Assembly: GCA_937139495.1 (NCBI GenBank)
Contig: CAKZQC010000005.1
Span: 1 to 45,738, forward strand
Origin: an uncultured Saprospiraceae bacterium
Lineage (GTDB): Bacteria; Bacteroidota; Bacteroidia; Chitinophagales; Saprospiraceae
DNA length: 45,738 nt
Direction of reading: 5' to 3'
Both the position numbers and the translations under genes were made by a program. The notes below the pieces were generated by a model that searched no databases, had not been told where the DNA came from, and saw nothing but the letters and a program-made list of their open reading frames with translations. Shown one piece after another: positions 26,028 through 36,383 of the stretch (its first letter is position 1; every line of letters begins with the position of its first letter).

Positions 26028-26942
26028 TTAATTTGTTTTTCCGAAGCTATATTGGATACCAATATTGAGCGAAAGCGAATTAGAATTACTGCTTTGTGTT
26101 GGTAGGTTCAATGGTCTATCCAAATCGAACGTACCATCTATCCCAATAACAACATCTTCAGGGAAGTCTTGCGAAAAACTAGCTAATACCTTACTAATAT
26201 TAGACTCTCTAGTCAATACATCTTGGAATACAATTTCTGTAGTGATTTTATCTGCACCATCTAAGTTATTCGATACATTGCCATTCGCATCTTCCACTTC
26301 ATCAACGGTTACCGTTCCTTTAGATGATTTGATGCGCAATGCGGTATGCGTGACATCTAGTGTAATACTTAGATTGTCATTGATAGCATAAGCTACACCA
26401 ATACTTGATTCAAAACCAACTGAAAATTTCCCTTCAATATCCGTTCTTTTAGAGCGAATTGATTGATTATTGAATGCCCAAGATTCTTCTATAATTGCTT
26501 GCCCTGCTACCGGTATCAGTACGCCAAAACGAGCAAAAGGGCGGAACTTGCCTTCTGGTGCTTGTATAATCAAGGAAGGTAAGGTACGCAACTGGTACGA
26601 ATAACCTGTACGCTTATATTGTGTAGTACTACCTCCTGTAGTTGCTCCATAATCCTGCTTGAATCCTTGGAAATAATAAACAGAAAGCTCTACACCAAAG
26701 TAAGGCGTAATCATATAACCTACTGCTGCACCAAATCGAGCTCCACTGCCAAATGAGCCAAAAGTAGTATGCTGTTCGACCACTAAATTGTTGCTATCTC
26801 TACGCAAATCAGGCACCGCGTAAGCATCTTTGTTGACTCCAATACCAGCACCACCGCCAGCTCTTACATAGACTTGTGCATTTGTTTGTCCTCCCAATAG
26901 CATGGCAGCACTCAAACTCAATAAACCAAGTAGTTTTTTCAT
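26028..26942 (-). CDS. Outer-membrane beta-barrel protein
   Basis: 304 aa. Signal peptide 1-22 (LLSLSAAMLLGGQTNAQ). The mature protein has alternating amphipathic strands with aromatic ends (FGAAVGYMITPYFGVELSVYYF, FARFGVLIPVAG, VGFESSIGVAYAINDNLSITLDV) and closes with the barrel ending LNIGIQYSFGK. It belongs to the broad OMP_b-brl class; no OmpA C-terminal domain follows. Transport or structural role unknown. It has its own candidate -7 box. Confidence 0.85.
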   Translation of the reverse strand: MKKLLGLLSLSAAMLLGGQTNAQVYVRAGGGAGIGVNKDAYAVPDLRRDSNNLVVEQHTTFGSFGSGARFGAAVGYMITPYFGVELSVYYFQGFKQDYGATTGGSTTQYKRTGYSYQLRTLPSLIIQAPEGKFRPFARFGVLIPVAGQAIIEESWAFNNQSIRSKRTDIEGKFSVGFESSIGVAYAINDNLSITLDVTHTALRIKSSKGTVTVDEVEDANGNVSNNLDGADKITTEIVFQDVLTRESNISKVLASFSQDFPEDVVIGIDGTFDLDRPLNLPTQSSNSNSLSLNIGIQYSFGKTN

Positions 26943-26977
26943 TTTTTTTACTTTTTTTTTGTTTTAAAATATACTCC

Positions 26978-26985
26978 CAAAAGTA
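26978..26985 (-). promoter_or_regulatory. Candidate -7 box for the outer-membrane barrel gene
   Basis: Minus-strand TACTTTTG matches TAnnTTTG and lies 36 bases before the start codon. No TTG at the right distance upstream. Confidence 0.4.
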
Positions 26986-27112
26986 TGGAAGTAGCTCAAA
27001 AGGTAGGACTCCTAATCAGAGTACCAGCCTGCTAATCTACTTAAAAATACTAAACTTATGCTATTCCAATAGCTAAGACCAGCCATTCTGCCAAAAAGTG
27101 TTCTGAAATACC

Positions 27113-27120
27113 TATTTTTG
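27113..27120 (+). promoter_or_regulatory. Candidate -7 box for kdsD
   Basis: TATTTTTG matches TAnnTTTG, 32 bases before the start codon. No clear -33 TTG, so moderate to low confidence. Confidence 0.35.
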
Positions 27121-27152
27121 ACACACAAAAACTGTTACTGACCATTAGACCT

Positions 27153-28103
27153 ATGTCCAATATACTAAAAACTGCTCAACAAGTGCTGCGTACAGAAGCG
27201 GCTGCATTAGACTATTTGTCTCATCAACTGGATCATACCTTTGAGCAAGTCGTAACTAGCCTGCTGGGCTGTCGTGGCAAAGTAGTACTCTGTGGCATGG
27301 GCAAATCTGGTTTGGTCGCTCGCAAAATTGCAGCAACACTTTCTTCGACGGGTACGCCTAGTTTTTTTCTGCATCCTTCGGAGGCAATACATGGAGATTG
27401 GGGCTGTATCAGTGCAGAAGATTGCTTGATTTCAGTTTCTCATTCGGGCGAGACAGACGAGTTGCTACGATTGTTGCCGTCTATACAAGCATTGGGTATC
27501 GTGCATATTACCATCGTTGGCAATCCCAATAGTACGCTCGCCCAAAATGCCCATTGGTACCTCAGTACAGATGTACAAGAGGAAGGAGCCAGCTTGACGA
27601 TTGTGCCAATGGCATCTACGCTAGCGAGTATGGCACTTGGCGATGCCTTGGCGGCAGCCTTATTATCTAGCAAGAACTTTAGTGCCGATGATTTTGCCAA
27701 ACTCCACCAAGGCGGCAATATTGGTCACAAACTGGTAACGCCTGTTCGTGCTGTCATGCAGCGTGAACCGCTGCCAACCGCTCATATTGATGCTCCTATT
27801 CAGGAGATAGTCGTGACGATGTCTAGTTCCAACTTTGGCTTAGTCGTATTGGTCGATGACCACCAAAAAATCACTGGAATCATTACTGATGGTGATTTGC
27901 GTAGGGCATTGAATCAGCACCCCAACGCATCATTTTTTGATTTAATTGCTCAAAACATTATGACGGTATCTCCAAAAACAATAGCTCCTGACACGCTTAT
28001 TTGGGAAGCAGAATTACTGCTCCAGCAGTATCAAATAACGGCACTTTTAGTGGCTCAATCTCAACAATTAGTTGGTATATTGGATAGTTATCAGATTAAG
28101 TAA
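27153..28103 (+). CDS. kdsD: D-arabinose 5-phosphate isomerase (KdsD/KpsF type)
   Basis: 316 aa, the normal length. An N-terminal SIS domain (about 30-175) has CGMGKSGLVARKIAATLSS with K51, and SVSHSGETDE; the motif H185-x-G-G (LHQGGNIGHK) corresponds to the active-site His region of the family. Two CBS domains follow (about 200-316). The enzyme makes arabinose 5-phosphate from ribulose 5-phosphate, the first step to Kdo for lipopolysaccharide. The usual GDLGMI-like motif reads GDWGCI here, a mild deviation. It stands alone; no kdsA/B/C is near. Confidence 0.92.
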   Translation: MSNILKTAQQVLRTEAAALDYLSHQLDHTFEQVVTSLLGCRGKVVLCGMGKSGLVARKIAATLSSTGTPSFFLHPSEAIHGDWGCISAEDCLISVSHSGETDELLRLLPSIQALGIVHITIVGNPNSTLAQNAHWYLSTDVQEEGASLTIVPMASTLASMALGDALAAALLSSKNFSADDFAKLHQGGNIGHKLVTPVRAVMQREPLPTAHIDAPIQEIVVTMSSSNFGLVVLVDDHQKITGIITDGDLRRALNQHPNASFFDLIAQNIMTVSPKTIAPDTLIWEAELLLQQYQITALLVAQSQQLVGILDSYQIK

Positions 28104-28122
28104 GTGGACACTGTTAGAATAA

Positions 28123-30525
28123 CTACTGTACAGGATTGAAACCAAAATTAACTTTGTAAGTAATACTAGGTACCATTCCTTGATAACGATAAGATTCTAT
28201 ACGTTGCAGAAGTGGATTGTACCCCATTTCATAGACTGTTTTTCGGTGGAGTGCGTTGTGCAATTCTACAAAGAACCGGTGAGCCAATAATTTCTTTTTG
28301 GCATTGATTGTAAACCCTACACGTACATCTACTTGATGCGTGGAAGGGTATCGTTGTTGGTAAGCACTTGACCAATCTAGTACTCTACGATTCTCTGCGA
28401 TAGATGCTTGGAGATCAATGGGCGTATAACGATCCCCTCTACGATACAGATAATTGGCTTCCACAAAAAAGCGGTTCGTTTTATTTTTGCCTATATTGAA
28501 CTCCTTCCCTATCATGAGGTTACTATTTGCCTGATGATTTCCTTCCTTGCTAACCCAACTGCCGTCCTTGGCTTCATATCTTGCTTCAAAATACGTAGCA
28601 GAAAAAATCCCATAATAGCCCTTAGAAAAATATTTTTGCAAGGTTACCTCTCCTCCATAATGCCAACCTTTACCATTGTTTTCATAGCCTGTCAGCTCCC
28701 ACAAGTTTTGGTTGGGGCTGTGGTTGGTCAGCAACAAGTTGGGATTGCGTGTATAAGTAGGCACCCCATATAGACGTTGATAAAAACCCTCCAGTTTGAT
28801 TTGCCAAGCGGCACCAATTCGCCATTCGTATGCCAAAAAAGTATGTTGACTCTGTATAAATTTTAAATCTTTGTCTAGCATTTGCCCAGCCGTAGCACTT
28901 TCGTTACTCACATTGAGGTACACCTCCCAAGGCTGCATTTGATGATTCCAAGCATAGCCAAAGGTAATACGATGACTTTTGGCGAGCTGCCACGCCAACG
29001 CAAAACGAGGACTGATACTGTAATCATTGTTCCAAAGTAAGTACTGAGCCTGTACCCCTGTGGTTAGTTCGAGCTGCTCGCCAAGCTGCCAAAGCCATTG
29101 GGCATGCACTTGCCCTAGCAGGCTGTGTCCTCTATAATCTCTGGTGGCAAAACGAGGGTTATCTCTATTGAATGCCCAATAATCTAAATAATAATGGGTG
29201 GCACCACCTCCCACTCGCACTTGATGTGTCTTATTGAACGTGTGATGGTAGTACCCCAAAAGGCTTGTAGCGGTATTCTGAGAGTTGTAACCTCCTATTT
29301 GCTTTCCATTAATTGTTTCTATTTCCTTTTCTCCATTATAATTGGTTCCCAATGTTATTTTGTAGTAGCCTTTACGAGCATACATATTATCCTTGAAGGA
29401 TATACCAAACACACCGTAGGTTTTTTCTTGTCGTACATCGCCACGATATTGCGTATATCTGGTGTGTGGCAATACCTGTTTTCGAAGTACATTCATACTA
29501 CTCATTCCGCCTATTCCGAATACATTCGTTTCGGTGTTTAGTGTTTTAGAGTTGAGGTTGAACGTAATATCACGAACCCTTGGCAATGGATAGACATAAG
29601 GGGACAGAATCCCTGTCACATCAGGCAAGTATCCCGCTCTAAAACCTACCAGAAAAGCATTTTTGTTTTCCTTGCCTAGCGCCCCTTCTAGTACTCCTCC
29701 AATACCCGCAGCATTCACTTCGGCACTGCCTTCTATACCAAAACGGTTGCCCGAGCGCAAATCTACATCCATAACACTATTGAGGGCGTTGCCATATTCT
29801 GCTGGAAATAAGCCATTGTACAAACTAGCAGACTGCAAACTACTCGTATTAAAAATGGGCATATATCCTGTATTGCCTGCCCCCATCGCCAAGTGATTTG
29901 GGCTACTTACGGGCAGTCCTTCGATTCGCCATTGGGTATAGTTGGGGTGATGCCCCCGCACCCAAAGTCCTGTTTGATCAAATCGGTTGTAGGCAGAGCC
30001 AAACTTTGCCAATACTCGAGAAGGATCGCCAAAACTATAAGGAACTCGCTGTATATCGGCAGGTTTGATGGTGTTGCCTATTTCTAGCCCCATGATATTA
30101 TTTTTGCTAGTTTGGTTATTGAGTGCCGTTTGCGGCACAATTCGAGGGGCTGGTTTGGCGGTCGTCACTTCTGGTTTGTTTCGATTGACAAATGCTCTAT
30201 CCATATTGATTTTGAGGATAGCTTCCTGCCCTGTCCCCACATAGAGTTCGGAGATAATGATAGACATATAATCAGGGTGACTAAGTGCTATTTTGTAGGC
30301 ACCCGTCGGAATCTTGTTGATTTCGAAATGTCCTCTTTTGTCTGTCGTAGTTGATTTGGGAGGTGAGAAATTTAATATTTCGATGACGACATAAGAAATG
30401 GGATCCTTGGTGTCGTTATCTACTACGACTCCCCGCATTGTTTGATTTTCTTGCTGTGCGTGCAAGGTAGCTACGCATACAAAAAACAAGATTATTGCTA
30501 TTAAAATTTGATGATTTTGATTCAT
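28123..30525 (-). CDS. TonB-dependent receptor with CarboxypepD_reg-like domain
   Basis: 800 aa from the ATG at 30525, which opens the signal peptide (LIAIILFFVCVATLHAQ); an upstream TTG is less likely. Residues about 30-112 are a carboxypeptidase-regulatory-like domain (MRGVVVDNDTKDPISYVVIE). The plug follows (about 150-265; WVRGHHPNYTQWRIEGLPV, GLFPAEYGNALNSVMDVDLR), then a beta-barrel to the C-terminus. It should import a substrate across the outer membrane using TonB. No SusD partner is next to it, so it is not a SusC/D pair; the substrate is unknown. It ends 19 bases from kdsD on the other strand. Confidence 0.92.
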   Translation of the reverse strand: MNQNHQILIAIILFFVCVATLHAQQENQTMRGVVVDNDTKDPISYVVIEILNFSPPKSTTTDKRGHFEINKIPTGAYKIALSHPDYMSIIISELYVGTGQEAILKINMDRAFVNRNKPEVTTAKPAPRIVPQTALNNQTSKNNIMGLEIGNTIKPADIQRVPYSFGDPSRVLAKFGSAYNRFDQTGLWVRGHHPNYTQWRIEGLPVSSPNHLAMGAGNTGYMPIFNTSSLQSASLYNGLFPAEYGNALNSVMDVDLRSGNRFGIEGSAEVNAAGIGGVLEGALGKENKNAFLVGFRAGYLPDVTGILSPYVYPLPRVRDITFNLNSKTLNTETNVFGIGGMSSMNVLRKQVLPHTRYTQYRGDVRQEKTYGVFGISFKDNMYARKGYYKITLGTNYNGEKEIETINGKQIGGYNSQNTATSLLGYYHHTFNKTHQVRVGGGATHYYLDYWAFNRDNPRFATRDYRGHSLLGQVHAQWLWQLGEQLELTTGVQAQYLLWNNDYSISPRFALAWQLAKSHRITFGYAWNHQMQPWEVYLNVSNESATAGQMLDKDLKFIQSQHTFLAYEWRIGAAWQIKLEGFYQRLYGVPTYTRNPNLLLTNHSPNQNLWELTGYENNGKGWHYGGEVTLQKYFSKGYYGIFSATYFEARYEAKDGSWVSKEGNHQANSNLMIGKEFNIGKNKTNRFFVEANYLYRRGDRYTPIDLQASIAENRRVLDWSSAYQQRYPSTHQVDVRVGFTINAKKKLLAHRFFVELHNALHRKTVYEMGYNPLLQRIESYRYQGMVPSITYKVNFGFNPVQ

Positions 30526-30869
30526 ACTTCTATATGCTGCCAATAGACATTATTTATCTTTCTATTGTTATTCTATTTTTAATATCGAATAGGATTTTTT
30601 TGACTAATCAAGTCAAAAAATGGCTAATAGCCTTCGCTATTTGACCATTTTGGGGCGATAAGTAACAAGAAAAGACATTTCATTTATCGATGAAGTGAAA
30701 CCTTAAACAACTTCATTACCCAAAAAGATAAGTTCTTTTAATTACAATTCTCCTTTTTTAAAGTATATTCCACCTTACTATTAACAAACTAAGGCTAATT
30801 TCATAATGGAAATCTTTCCCTCTATTATACAGAATTGCCTGCTAATATACTTGTTCTCAAAGCTTATTT
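30526..30869. other. Divergent intergenic region with two hairpins
   Basis: 344 bp between the TonB receptor and the next operon. Hairpin one: TTTTTTGACT (30596-30605) with AGTCAAAAAA (30611-30620), loop AATCA. Hairpin two: AAAATGG (30617-30623) with CCATTTT (30645-30651), and inside it AATAGC (30626-30631) with GCTATT (30636-30641) around CTTC. The two share four bases, so they cannot both form fully. They may lie in the leader of the TonB receptor transcript. I see no gene. Confidence 0.5.
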
Positions 30870-31370
30870 ATGAAAAAATTACTATTGCTACTCAATATCG
30901 CAGCAGCACTCTTTTTGATTTCTTGGATTGGTATAAAATACGACCTAGAACGTGACGAACGAATGGCTATGATTAAACATCGCCCAAGTTTAGACTTTAT
31001 TTTTTATTCGCCTATCGGCACTTCCGACAAAATCCTAGAAGACCTCGAACCAGCACAACAACAACAAGAATTACTCTACCGTGCTTATGTCACCAACCCG
31101 AAGCATCAAATGATTGATAATCTTGCTTTGGTATTCTTTCAGGTCAGTATTTACTTGATTGTCGTTAGTGTCTTGCAGTTGCTGTTTTTTAGACGCAAGT
31201 ACCGTATCAAAATAGGACGAGCTGTTACCATCAATGCCTTAGCACTTGTTATTCTGTTGGGAATGTCTCAGATATTTTGGACTAAAGACTTGAGCTACAC
31301 CGCTATTATTAGCCTACAGATTGTCCTCAATATCCTGTTTATCTTCCCATTTCTACGAAAAAATAAATAA
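30870..31370 (+). CDS. Small membrane protein of unknown function
   Basis: 166 aa with four hydrophobic helices (about 4-22, 88-108, 118-136, 143-162) and a charged loop from 25 to 85 between the first and second. No motif I recognise. The start at 30870 puts a basic MKK before the first helix. It lies 11 bases before the YyaL-like gene and probably forms an operon with it and the GT4 gene. Confidence 0.75.
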   Translation: MKKLLLLLNIAAALFLISWIGIKYDLERDERMAMIKHRPSLDFIFYSPIGTSDKILEDLEPAQQQQELLYRAYVTNPKHQMIDNLALVFFQVSIYLIVVSVLQLLFFRRKYRIKIGRAVTINALALVILLGMSQIFWTKDLSYTAIISLQIVLNILFIFPFLRKNK

Positions 31371-31381
31371 GTCAATATAAC

Positions 31382-33439
31382 ATGAGCCATCATAAACACA
31401 ACCAGCCGAATCGACTCCTACAGGAGTCTAGCCCTTATCTGCAACAACACGCCTACAATCCTGTCGATTGGTATCCGTGGGGCAAAGAAGCCCTCGACAA
31501 AGCCAAAACAGAGAATAAGCCCATCTTAGTGAGTATTGGTTATTCGACTTGCCATTGGTGCCATGTCATGGAACGAGAGTCGTTTGAAGATGCAGAAGTA
31601 GCGGCTTACATGAACGAACATTTTGTCAATATCAAGATAGACCGTGAAGAACGTCCTGATTTGGATGCCATCTATATGGATGCGGTCATGTTGGTACAAG
31701 ATGGACAAGGTGGCTGGCCGCTCAATTGTTTTTTATTACCCAACGGGCAACCTTTCTTTGGGGGAACTTATTTTCCACCAAAGCCTGCCCATCGTCGTCC
31801 TTCTTGGATACAAGTATTGCAAAATCTCCGTGATGCCTATCACAACCGCTATGAAGATGTTCGCCAACAGGCAGAGCAAATCACACAGCACATTCAGTTG
31901 GCAGACAAGCAGTTTGTAGGCAAGCTAGACATTGCTACTGATGAGTCTATTTTTGATGCTGCTTACTTGCAGCAATGTTTTGAAAACTTAACCACAGGTT
32001 TTGATACGCAATATGGCGGGTTTGGGTCTGCGCCCAAATTTCCTGCTACGATGGCATTGCGCTTTTGTCTGAATTATTACTTATCGAATCCTTCCGAAAA
32101 CCAAACCGCACTCGACCATCTCCAATTTTCGCTACAGCAAATGATACAAGGTGGCATTTATGACCAGTTGGGTGGTGGATTTGCTCGCTATACCGTCGAT
32201 GCTGCTTGGCTCGTTCCGCATTTCGAAAAGATGTTGTATGACAATGCCTTATTGATTGGCTTACTTGCCGACACCTACAAACTGACCAAGAATCAACTTT
32301 ACAAAGATACTATTGTGCACACATTGGATTGGGTCGCTCGTGAAATGACTAGTTCTGATGCTTTATTTTATTCGGCACTAGATGCCGACTCCGAAGGTGT
32401 GGAAGGAAAGTTTTATGTTTGGCAAAAGGCAGAAATAGATACTATTCTGGGCGATTTTAGTGCTACTTTTTGTGCCGTCTATGATGTGACCAAAGAAGGC
32501 AATTGGGAACACGCAGGCAAACGTTCCAATATTCTTAATTTGCCTATCAGTATCGCTAATTTTGCTGTTGCCAATGGATTGGAATTGGCTGCACTAGAAC
32601 AGCAACTCGCTACCGCTCGTCAACAATTATTGGACGCTCGCGCCAAGCGTGTCCGCCCTGGGCTAGACCACAAGGTACTGCTCGACTGGAACGCCATGTT
32701 GATTACAGCTTACGCCAAATCTTATCAAGCATTGCAGGTCACTGCCTACAAAGATATTGCGATACAAGCCCTAGAAAATGTACTCGAAGATTTCCGAGTT
32801 TCAGAAGAAGGATTGCACCTAGTGCATACCAACCAAAAGCAAGATACATTGGCATTTCTGGACGATTATGCCCTATTGATAGAAGCCTGTTTGGAATGTG
32901 ATGCCTTGGTTACACACGACCGTTATTTGGTAGTAGCTAGAGAATATGCAGAATTAGTTATCAATGAATTTTTGGACAAAAAAGACCACCTTTTTTATTT
33001 TACCTCTGCAAAACAACAAGATGTATTGCTACACAAAAAATCGGTGTATGATAATGCCACGCCATCGGGCAACTCCACCATGGTGCAGAATCTACAGCGT
33101 TTGGGCATACTGCTAGACGGAAGAGTCTATCAAGCACACGCACAAAAAACACTTTTGGCAGTACAAGAAACCGTACAGAAGTTTCCACAGTCATTTGGGC
33201 GTTGGGCAAACGCTTTGTTCTCGGAAGCCTATCCATTTTCTACGATTACGGTACGAGGCAAGGCGGACAGTGTCGCTAATATTGCTACCTTATCTGAGCT
33301 ACAACAACAAGCCTTGTTCAACACGATTATTCGCCTAGACGACAGCACGGAACAGACAGAAATAATGGTTTGTACGGATTACACTTGTCATTTGCCAGTA
33401 CAAACGGCAGCCGAAGCACTTAATTTATTGAAAAAATAA
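31382..33439 (+). CDS. YyaL/SPATA20-family thioredoxin-like and six-hairpin protein
   Basis: 685 aa. The N-terminal thioredoxin-like domain (DUF255) has the family opening [21 protein letters not shown] and CHWC at 57-60, followed by [10 protein letters not shown]; the middle and C-terminal parts (about 190-680) are an alpha/alpha six-hairpin glycosidase-like fold ([49 protein letters not shown]). The family is widely conserved from bacteria to mammals (SPATA20), without a settled activity. No signal peptide, so cytoplasmic. The next gene follows after 3 bases. Confidence 0.93.
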   Translation: MSHHKHNQPNRLLQESSPYLQQHAYNPVDWYPWGKEALDKAKTENKPILVSIGYSTCHWCHVMERESFEDAEVAAYMNEHFVNIKIDREERPDLDAIYMDAVMLVQDGQGGWPLNCFLLPNGQPFFGGTYFPPKPAHRRPSWIQVLQNLRDAYHNRYEDVRQQAEQITQHIQLADKQFVGKLDIATDESIFDAAYLQQCFENLTTGFDTQYGGFGSAPKFPATMALRFCLNYYLSNPSENQTALDHLQFSLQQMIQGGIYDQLGGGFARYTVDAAWLVPHFEKMLYDNALLIGLLADTYKLTKNQLYKDTIVHTLDWVAREMTSSDALFYSALDADSEGVEGKFYVWQKAEIDTILGDFSATFCAVYDVTKEGNWEHAGKRSNILNLPISIANFAVANGLELAALEQQLATARQQLLDARAKRVRPGLDHKVLLDWNAMLITAYAKSYQALQVTAYKDIAIQALENVLEDFRVSEEGLHLVHTNQKQDTLAFLDDYALLIEACLECDALVTHDRYLVVAREYAELVINEFLDKKDHLFYFTSAKQQDVLLHKKSVYDNATPSGNSTMVQNLQRLGILLDGRVYQAHAQKTLLAVQETVQKFPQSFGRWANALFSEAYPFSTITVRGKADSVANIATLSELQQQALFNTIIRLDDSTEQTEIMVCTDYTCHLPVQTAAEALNLLKK

Positions 33440-33442
33440 TCT

Positions 33443-34573
33443 ATGAAAATAGCCGTCAATACGCGTTTTTTGATGCCTAATAAGTTAGAGGGCATTGGTT
33501 GGTTTACGCACGAAGTACTCCAGCGTTGGGTGACGTGGTATCCAGAACACGAATTTGTATTTATCTTTGATAGAGCGTACTCCGAAGAGTTTATTTTTGG
33601 TGACAATGTCAAGGCGATTGCTAGTTTTCCGCCTGCACGGCACCCGCTGCTTTTTTGGTGGTGGTACGAGCGTACGATTCCCAAGATATTGCGACAAGAA
33701 AAAGCAGATGTATTCGTCTCACCTGACGGCTTCACGAGCCTACACACGAAAGTGCCGAGCTTAATGGTATTGCATGATATTGCGTGGAAACACTTTCCTA
33801 ATCAAGTGTATTATACGGCTCAAAAGTTTTATGAACATTATGTGCCTAAGTATTGCCAAAAAGCAACACAAATCGCTACCGTATCGACTTATTCCAAGCA
33901 GGACATCGTACAGAGTTTTGATATTGATTCAGACAAAATCACTGTAGTACACAACGGTAGTCATACCAATTATCAACCATTGGCGGAAGCTCAAAAAGAG
34001 ACCATACAACAACAATATACTGCTGGCTGTCCTTACTTCTTGTACGTAGGTTCTATTCACCCTCGTAAGAATGTAGCCAATCTTTTGCGTGCCTTTGAGC
34101 AATTCAAACAACAAAACCCTAGTAACTTAAAGCTCGTTTTGGCTGGTAGAATGGCATGGCAAACAGGCGAGATAGGTACACTTTTGCCTACTCTAAAGCA
34201 CAAAGATTCGATTGTTTTTTTGGGCTATGTCCCTAACGAGCAACTGCCCCTAATAGTAGGAGCAGCTTATGCGATGACGTATGTTTCTTTGTTTGAAGGT
34301 TTTGGAATCCCATTGCTAGAAGCCATGAGTTGCGGCGTGCCTTGCATCACATCCAATACCTCTTCGATGCCTGAGGTAGTAGGTAATGCTGGATTGTTGG
34401 TAGAACCAACTGATGTGTCGGATATTGCAACCAAAATGCAAGACATCTGGTCGGACAAATCATTGTATCAAAAATTGGTAACAAACTGTGAGGTACAAGC
34501 GGCTAAATTTTCGTGGGACTTGACCGCTCGCAAACTATGGGATTGCCTGCTCAAATGTGTGCCTAATAATTGA
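33443..34573 (+). CDS. GT4 (glycosyltransferase family 1 domain) enzyme
   Basis: 376 aa. GT-B fold: an N-terminal acceptor domain with GIGWFTHEV (17-25), and a C-terminal donor domain with YVGSIHPRKNVANLL (201-215) and the E-x7-E motif E285-G-F-G-I-P-L-L-E293 that contacts the nucleotide-sugar donor. It should add a sugar (often mannose) to an envelope polysaccharide from the cytoplasm. It starts 3 bases after the YyaL-like gene and overlaps the 3' end of the convergent PorG-like gene by 11 bases. Confidence 0.92.
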   Translation: MKIAVNTRFLMPNKLEGIGWFTHEVLQRWVTWYPEHEFVFIFDRAYSEEFIFGDNVKAIASFPPARHPLLFWWWYERTIPKILRQEKADVFVSPDGFTSLHTKVPSLMVLHDIAWKHFPNQVYYTAQKFYEHYVPKYCQKATQIATVSTYSKQDIVQSFDIDSDKITVVHNGSHTNYQPLAEAQKETIQQQYTAGCPYFLYVGSIHPRKNVANLLRAFEQFKQQNPSNLKLVLAGRMAWQTGEIGTLLPTLKHKDSIVFLGYVPNEQLPLIVGAAYAMTYVSLFEGFGIPLLEAMSCGVPCITSNTSSMPEVVGNAGLLVEPTDVSDIATKMQDIWSDKSLYQKLVTNCEVQAAKFSWDLTARKLWDCLLKCVPNN

Positions 34574-35408
34574 ACGAATAGGCAGGACATTCCAAATTGT
34601 AAACGGTATAATGAATACCGATGGTAAACATTGTATAACCATCATTGGTCTTGGAGTCACCTCGTTGTTTTCCTTCGCTACCCAATCTGGTCGCATTTTC
34701 TATTTCTACGGAGCGGTCCGCCAAAGCTGCTGCCACTACACCCAACGAACCTCGTTGACCTGCTACTACTCTAGCATTGGCATACGTGCCACCTACATCA
34801 TCTAGATAGTCCGTAAACAAAATGCGGGTTGACCCTTCGATATTGAGCGAAACACGCTTGCCAATATCTATTTTGAAGCCACCACCAATAATCAAGTTGC
34901 CTTGAATAAGGCTATACTCACTGCCTATATCTTGCCCCTCGGTGCCTAATGGCTGCAAGGGATAGTAACTTTCTTTGTATTTAGCTTTGGGGTTGAATCG
35001 AAATACGCCAACACCTGCTACCATATAAGGTGTGAAGGTTCCGTATCCATTTTTTCCTCTCCTAGTTCGGTGATGATAAGGCAAAAAATTGAACTCAAAA
35101 ACGGCTGATCCTTCAATTACTTCCGACTTAAAACTTAAATTTCGAGCTTGTTGATACGCATTATTGGAGTTGGCATCGCTAGCACTCATGGTGCCTACGG
35201 CAGCACCGACCCGAAAACAGAGCCGACTATCGATATTGTATCGAGCAAAAGCATTGACGGCTACACCGGGTGCTTGCAACGAAAAATCGGGTGCTAGGTC
35301 ACCATGATAGTTGGTAATACCTGCTGCCGCTCCAAATTCCCAATATTGGGCTTGTGCGTAAGGTTGAATGCAGCAAATAGAAAGGATTAGCAATATTGAA
35401 AATCTCAC
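34563..35408 (-). CDS. Outer-membrane barrel, DUF6089/PorG-like
   Basis: 281 aa. Signal peptide 1-20 (FSILLILSICCIQPYAQAQ). The mature part opens with YWEFGAAAGITNYHGDL and later has TDYLDDVGGTYANAR, both typical of DUF6089, the family that includes the T9SS outer-membrane protein PorG. The end (GYTMFTIGIHYTVYNLECPAYSF) is also like that family. If so, it is part of the T9SS outer-membrane machinery needed for the sorting-domain proteins in this window. Assignment is from motifs, not from an alignment. No other T9SS component is next to it. Confidence 0.75.
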   Translation of the reverse strand: MRFSILLILSICCIQPYAQAQYWEFGAAAGITNYHGDLAPDFSLQAPGVAVNAFARYNIDSRLCFRVGAAVGTMSASDANSNNAYQQARNLSFKSEVIEGSAVFEFNFLPYHHRTRRGKNGYGTFTPYMVAGVGVFRFNPKAKYKESYYPLQPLGTEGQDIGSEYSLIQGNLIIGGGFKIDIGKRVSLNIEGSTRILFTDYLDDVGGTYANARVVAGQRGSLGVVAAALADRSVEIENATRLGSEGKQRGDSKTNDGYTMFTIGIHYTVYNLECPAYSFNY

Positions 35409-35601
35409 AGTTATCTATTTTTCTTGGTAATGGAATATCTAAAAAAAGGCATTGCAAAATAAATAAAGCAACGAGCCTAAAAAGTAGTTTGTGTAGAGTT
35501 TCTGCTAATAGTGTAGTAGTTTGGTGAGTAGAATTTAGACTTATTGAATAGGTTAGTCTTATTCAAATAGACTTAACGTTAATAAGCTCTATTTTGTTGT
35601 A

Positions 35602-35637
35602 CAAATATAGTACCTCTTATTCATTCCAGTCATCAAA
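35602..35637 (-). promoter_or_regulatory. Candidate promoter for the PorG-like gene
   Basis: Minus-strand TATATTTG (35602-35609) with TTTG (35634-35637) 24 bases upstream, slightly wider than usual. It would leave a leader of nearly 190 bases before the start at 35408. Confidence 0.35.
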
Positions 35638-35672
35638 CTAAGCCTCTGGATAAAAATAGCGTTTACTGAACC

Positions 35673-36104
35673 TTATTTTTTTGCTTCAATAGCAGCCAAA
35701 AACATTTCTGGCACCGCCGCAACCTTGCTCGTCTGATAATCAAAAAAGACAATCCCTGTTTTGACCAAACCTACGGCACGTCCAGTAGATTGTTCGGTAA
35801 TGCGATAATGCAAGTCAAAACTTACTCGACTAATATCACCAACGGTTACTTCTATCAGTAATATTTCTCCGCCCTTGCCCTCCGACTGATAAACAACTGC
35901 CGCATCGCCCATAATGATGCCTTGATCGGCAACAGATACCTCTGACCAACCTCCTAACCAACCTAACCATTGTGAACGTGCTTCTTGGGCATAACTCAAT
36001 AGCATTTGATTGCCCATGTGGTTGCCATAATTCAAATCGGTGACGCGAATCTGTATAGTAGTGCTGAATGGATAATTTGCTTGTTCTTTTAGTCTAATTC
36101 TCAT
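35673..36104 (-). CDS. Hot-dog fold acyl-CoA thioesterase (4HBT type)
   Basis: 143 aa, normal for the family. RVTDLNYGNHMGN (20-32) is the characteristic first helix approach with D23 and the G-N-H-M-G-N run; the central helix follows and strands end in VGLVKTGIVFFDY. It should hydrolyse acyl-CoA thioesters in the cytoplasm; substrate length is unknown. It is monocistronic with a good candidate promoter upstream. Confidence 0.88.
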   Translation of the reverse strand: MRIRLKEQANYPFSTTIQIRVTDLNYGNHMGNQMLLSYAQEARSQWLGWLGGWSEVSVADQGIIMGDAAVVYQSEGKGGEILLIEVTVGDISRVSFDLHYRITEQSTGRAVGLVKTGIVFFDYQTSKVAAVPEMFLAAIEAKK

Positions 36105-36200
36105 TAATATACAGTCGTTTAGATGAAAAAATGCTAGAAAAACAGTCCAAACAACTTATTTCATCTAGTTTTTAAAGTTAATTTAATGTCAAGGAAGCTG

Positions 36201-36231
36201 CAAAAATAAGGTCTTGATAAGAGAATAGCAA
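36201..36231 (-). promoter_or_regulatory. Promoter for the thioesterase gene
   Basis: Minus strand: TTG (36229-36231), 20 bases, TATTTTTG (36201-36208). Boxes and spacing fit the Bacteroidota consensus; the leader would be about 90 bases. Confidence 0.5.
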
Positions 36232-36375
36232 TTAAATTTGCTACAAAAAATAAGAAATGTTAAGAACCTGAGAACCAAAAGTATAGTTCGCACGTTTTTT
36301 GATATGTTAACGCTCGGGTAACCTAATGAGAATTCGTGTCATTAAGTATTAAAGAACCCCCGAACACTTTTATAA

Positions 36376-36383
36376 TACATTTG
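36376..36383 (+). promoter_or_regulatory. Candidate -7 box for the response regulator gene
   Basis: TACATTTG matches TAnnTTTG, about 95 bases before the start. No clear TTG upstream at the usual distance. Confidence 0.4.

Noticed and set aside
26991..27040. tRNA-like pattern (GTAGCTC-like run, ACTC-CTAATCA-GAGT stem-loop)
   Set aside because: The D-arm does not close, there is no T-arm GTTCRA sequence and the acceptor arms do not pair.
28123..30525. TonB receptor considered as a SusC of a polysaccharide locus
   Set aside because: No SusD-like gene or carbohydrate enzymes lie next to it.
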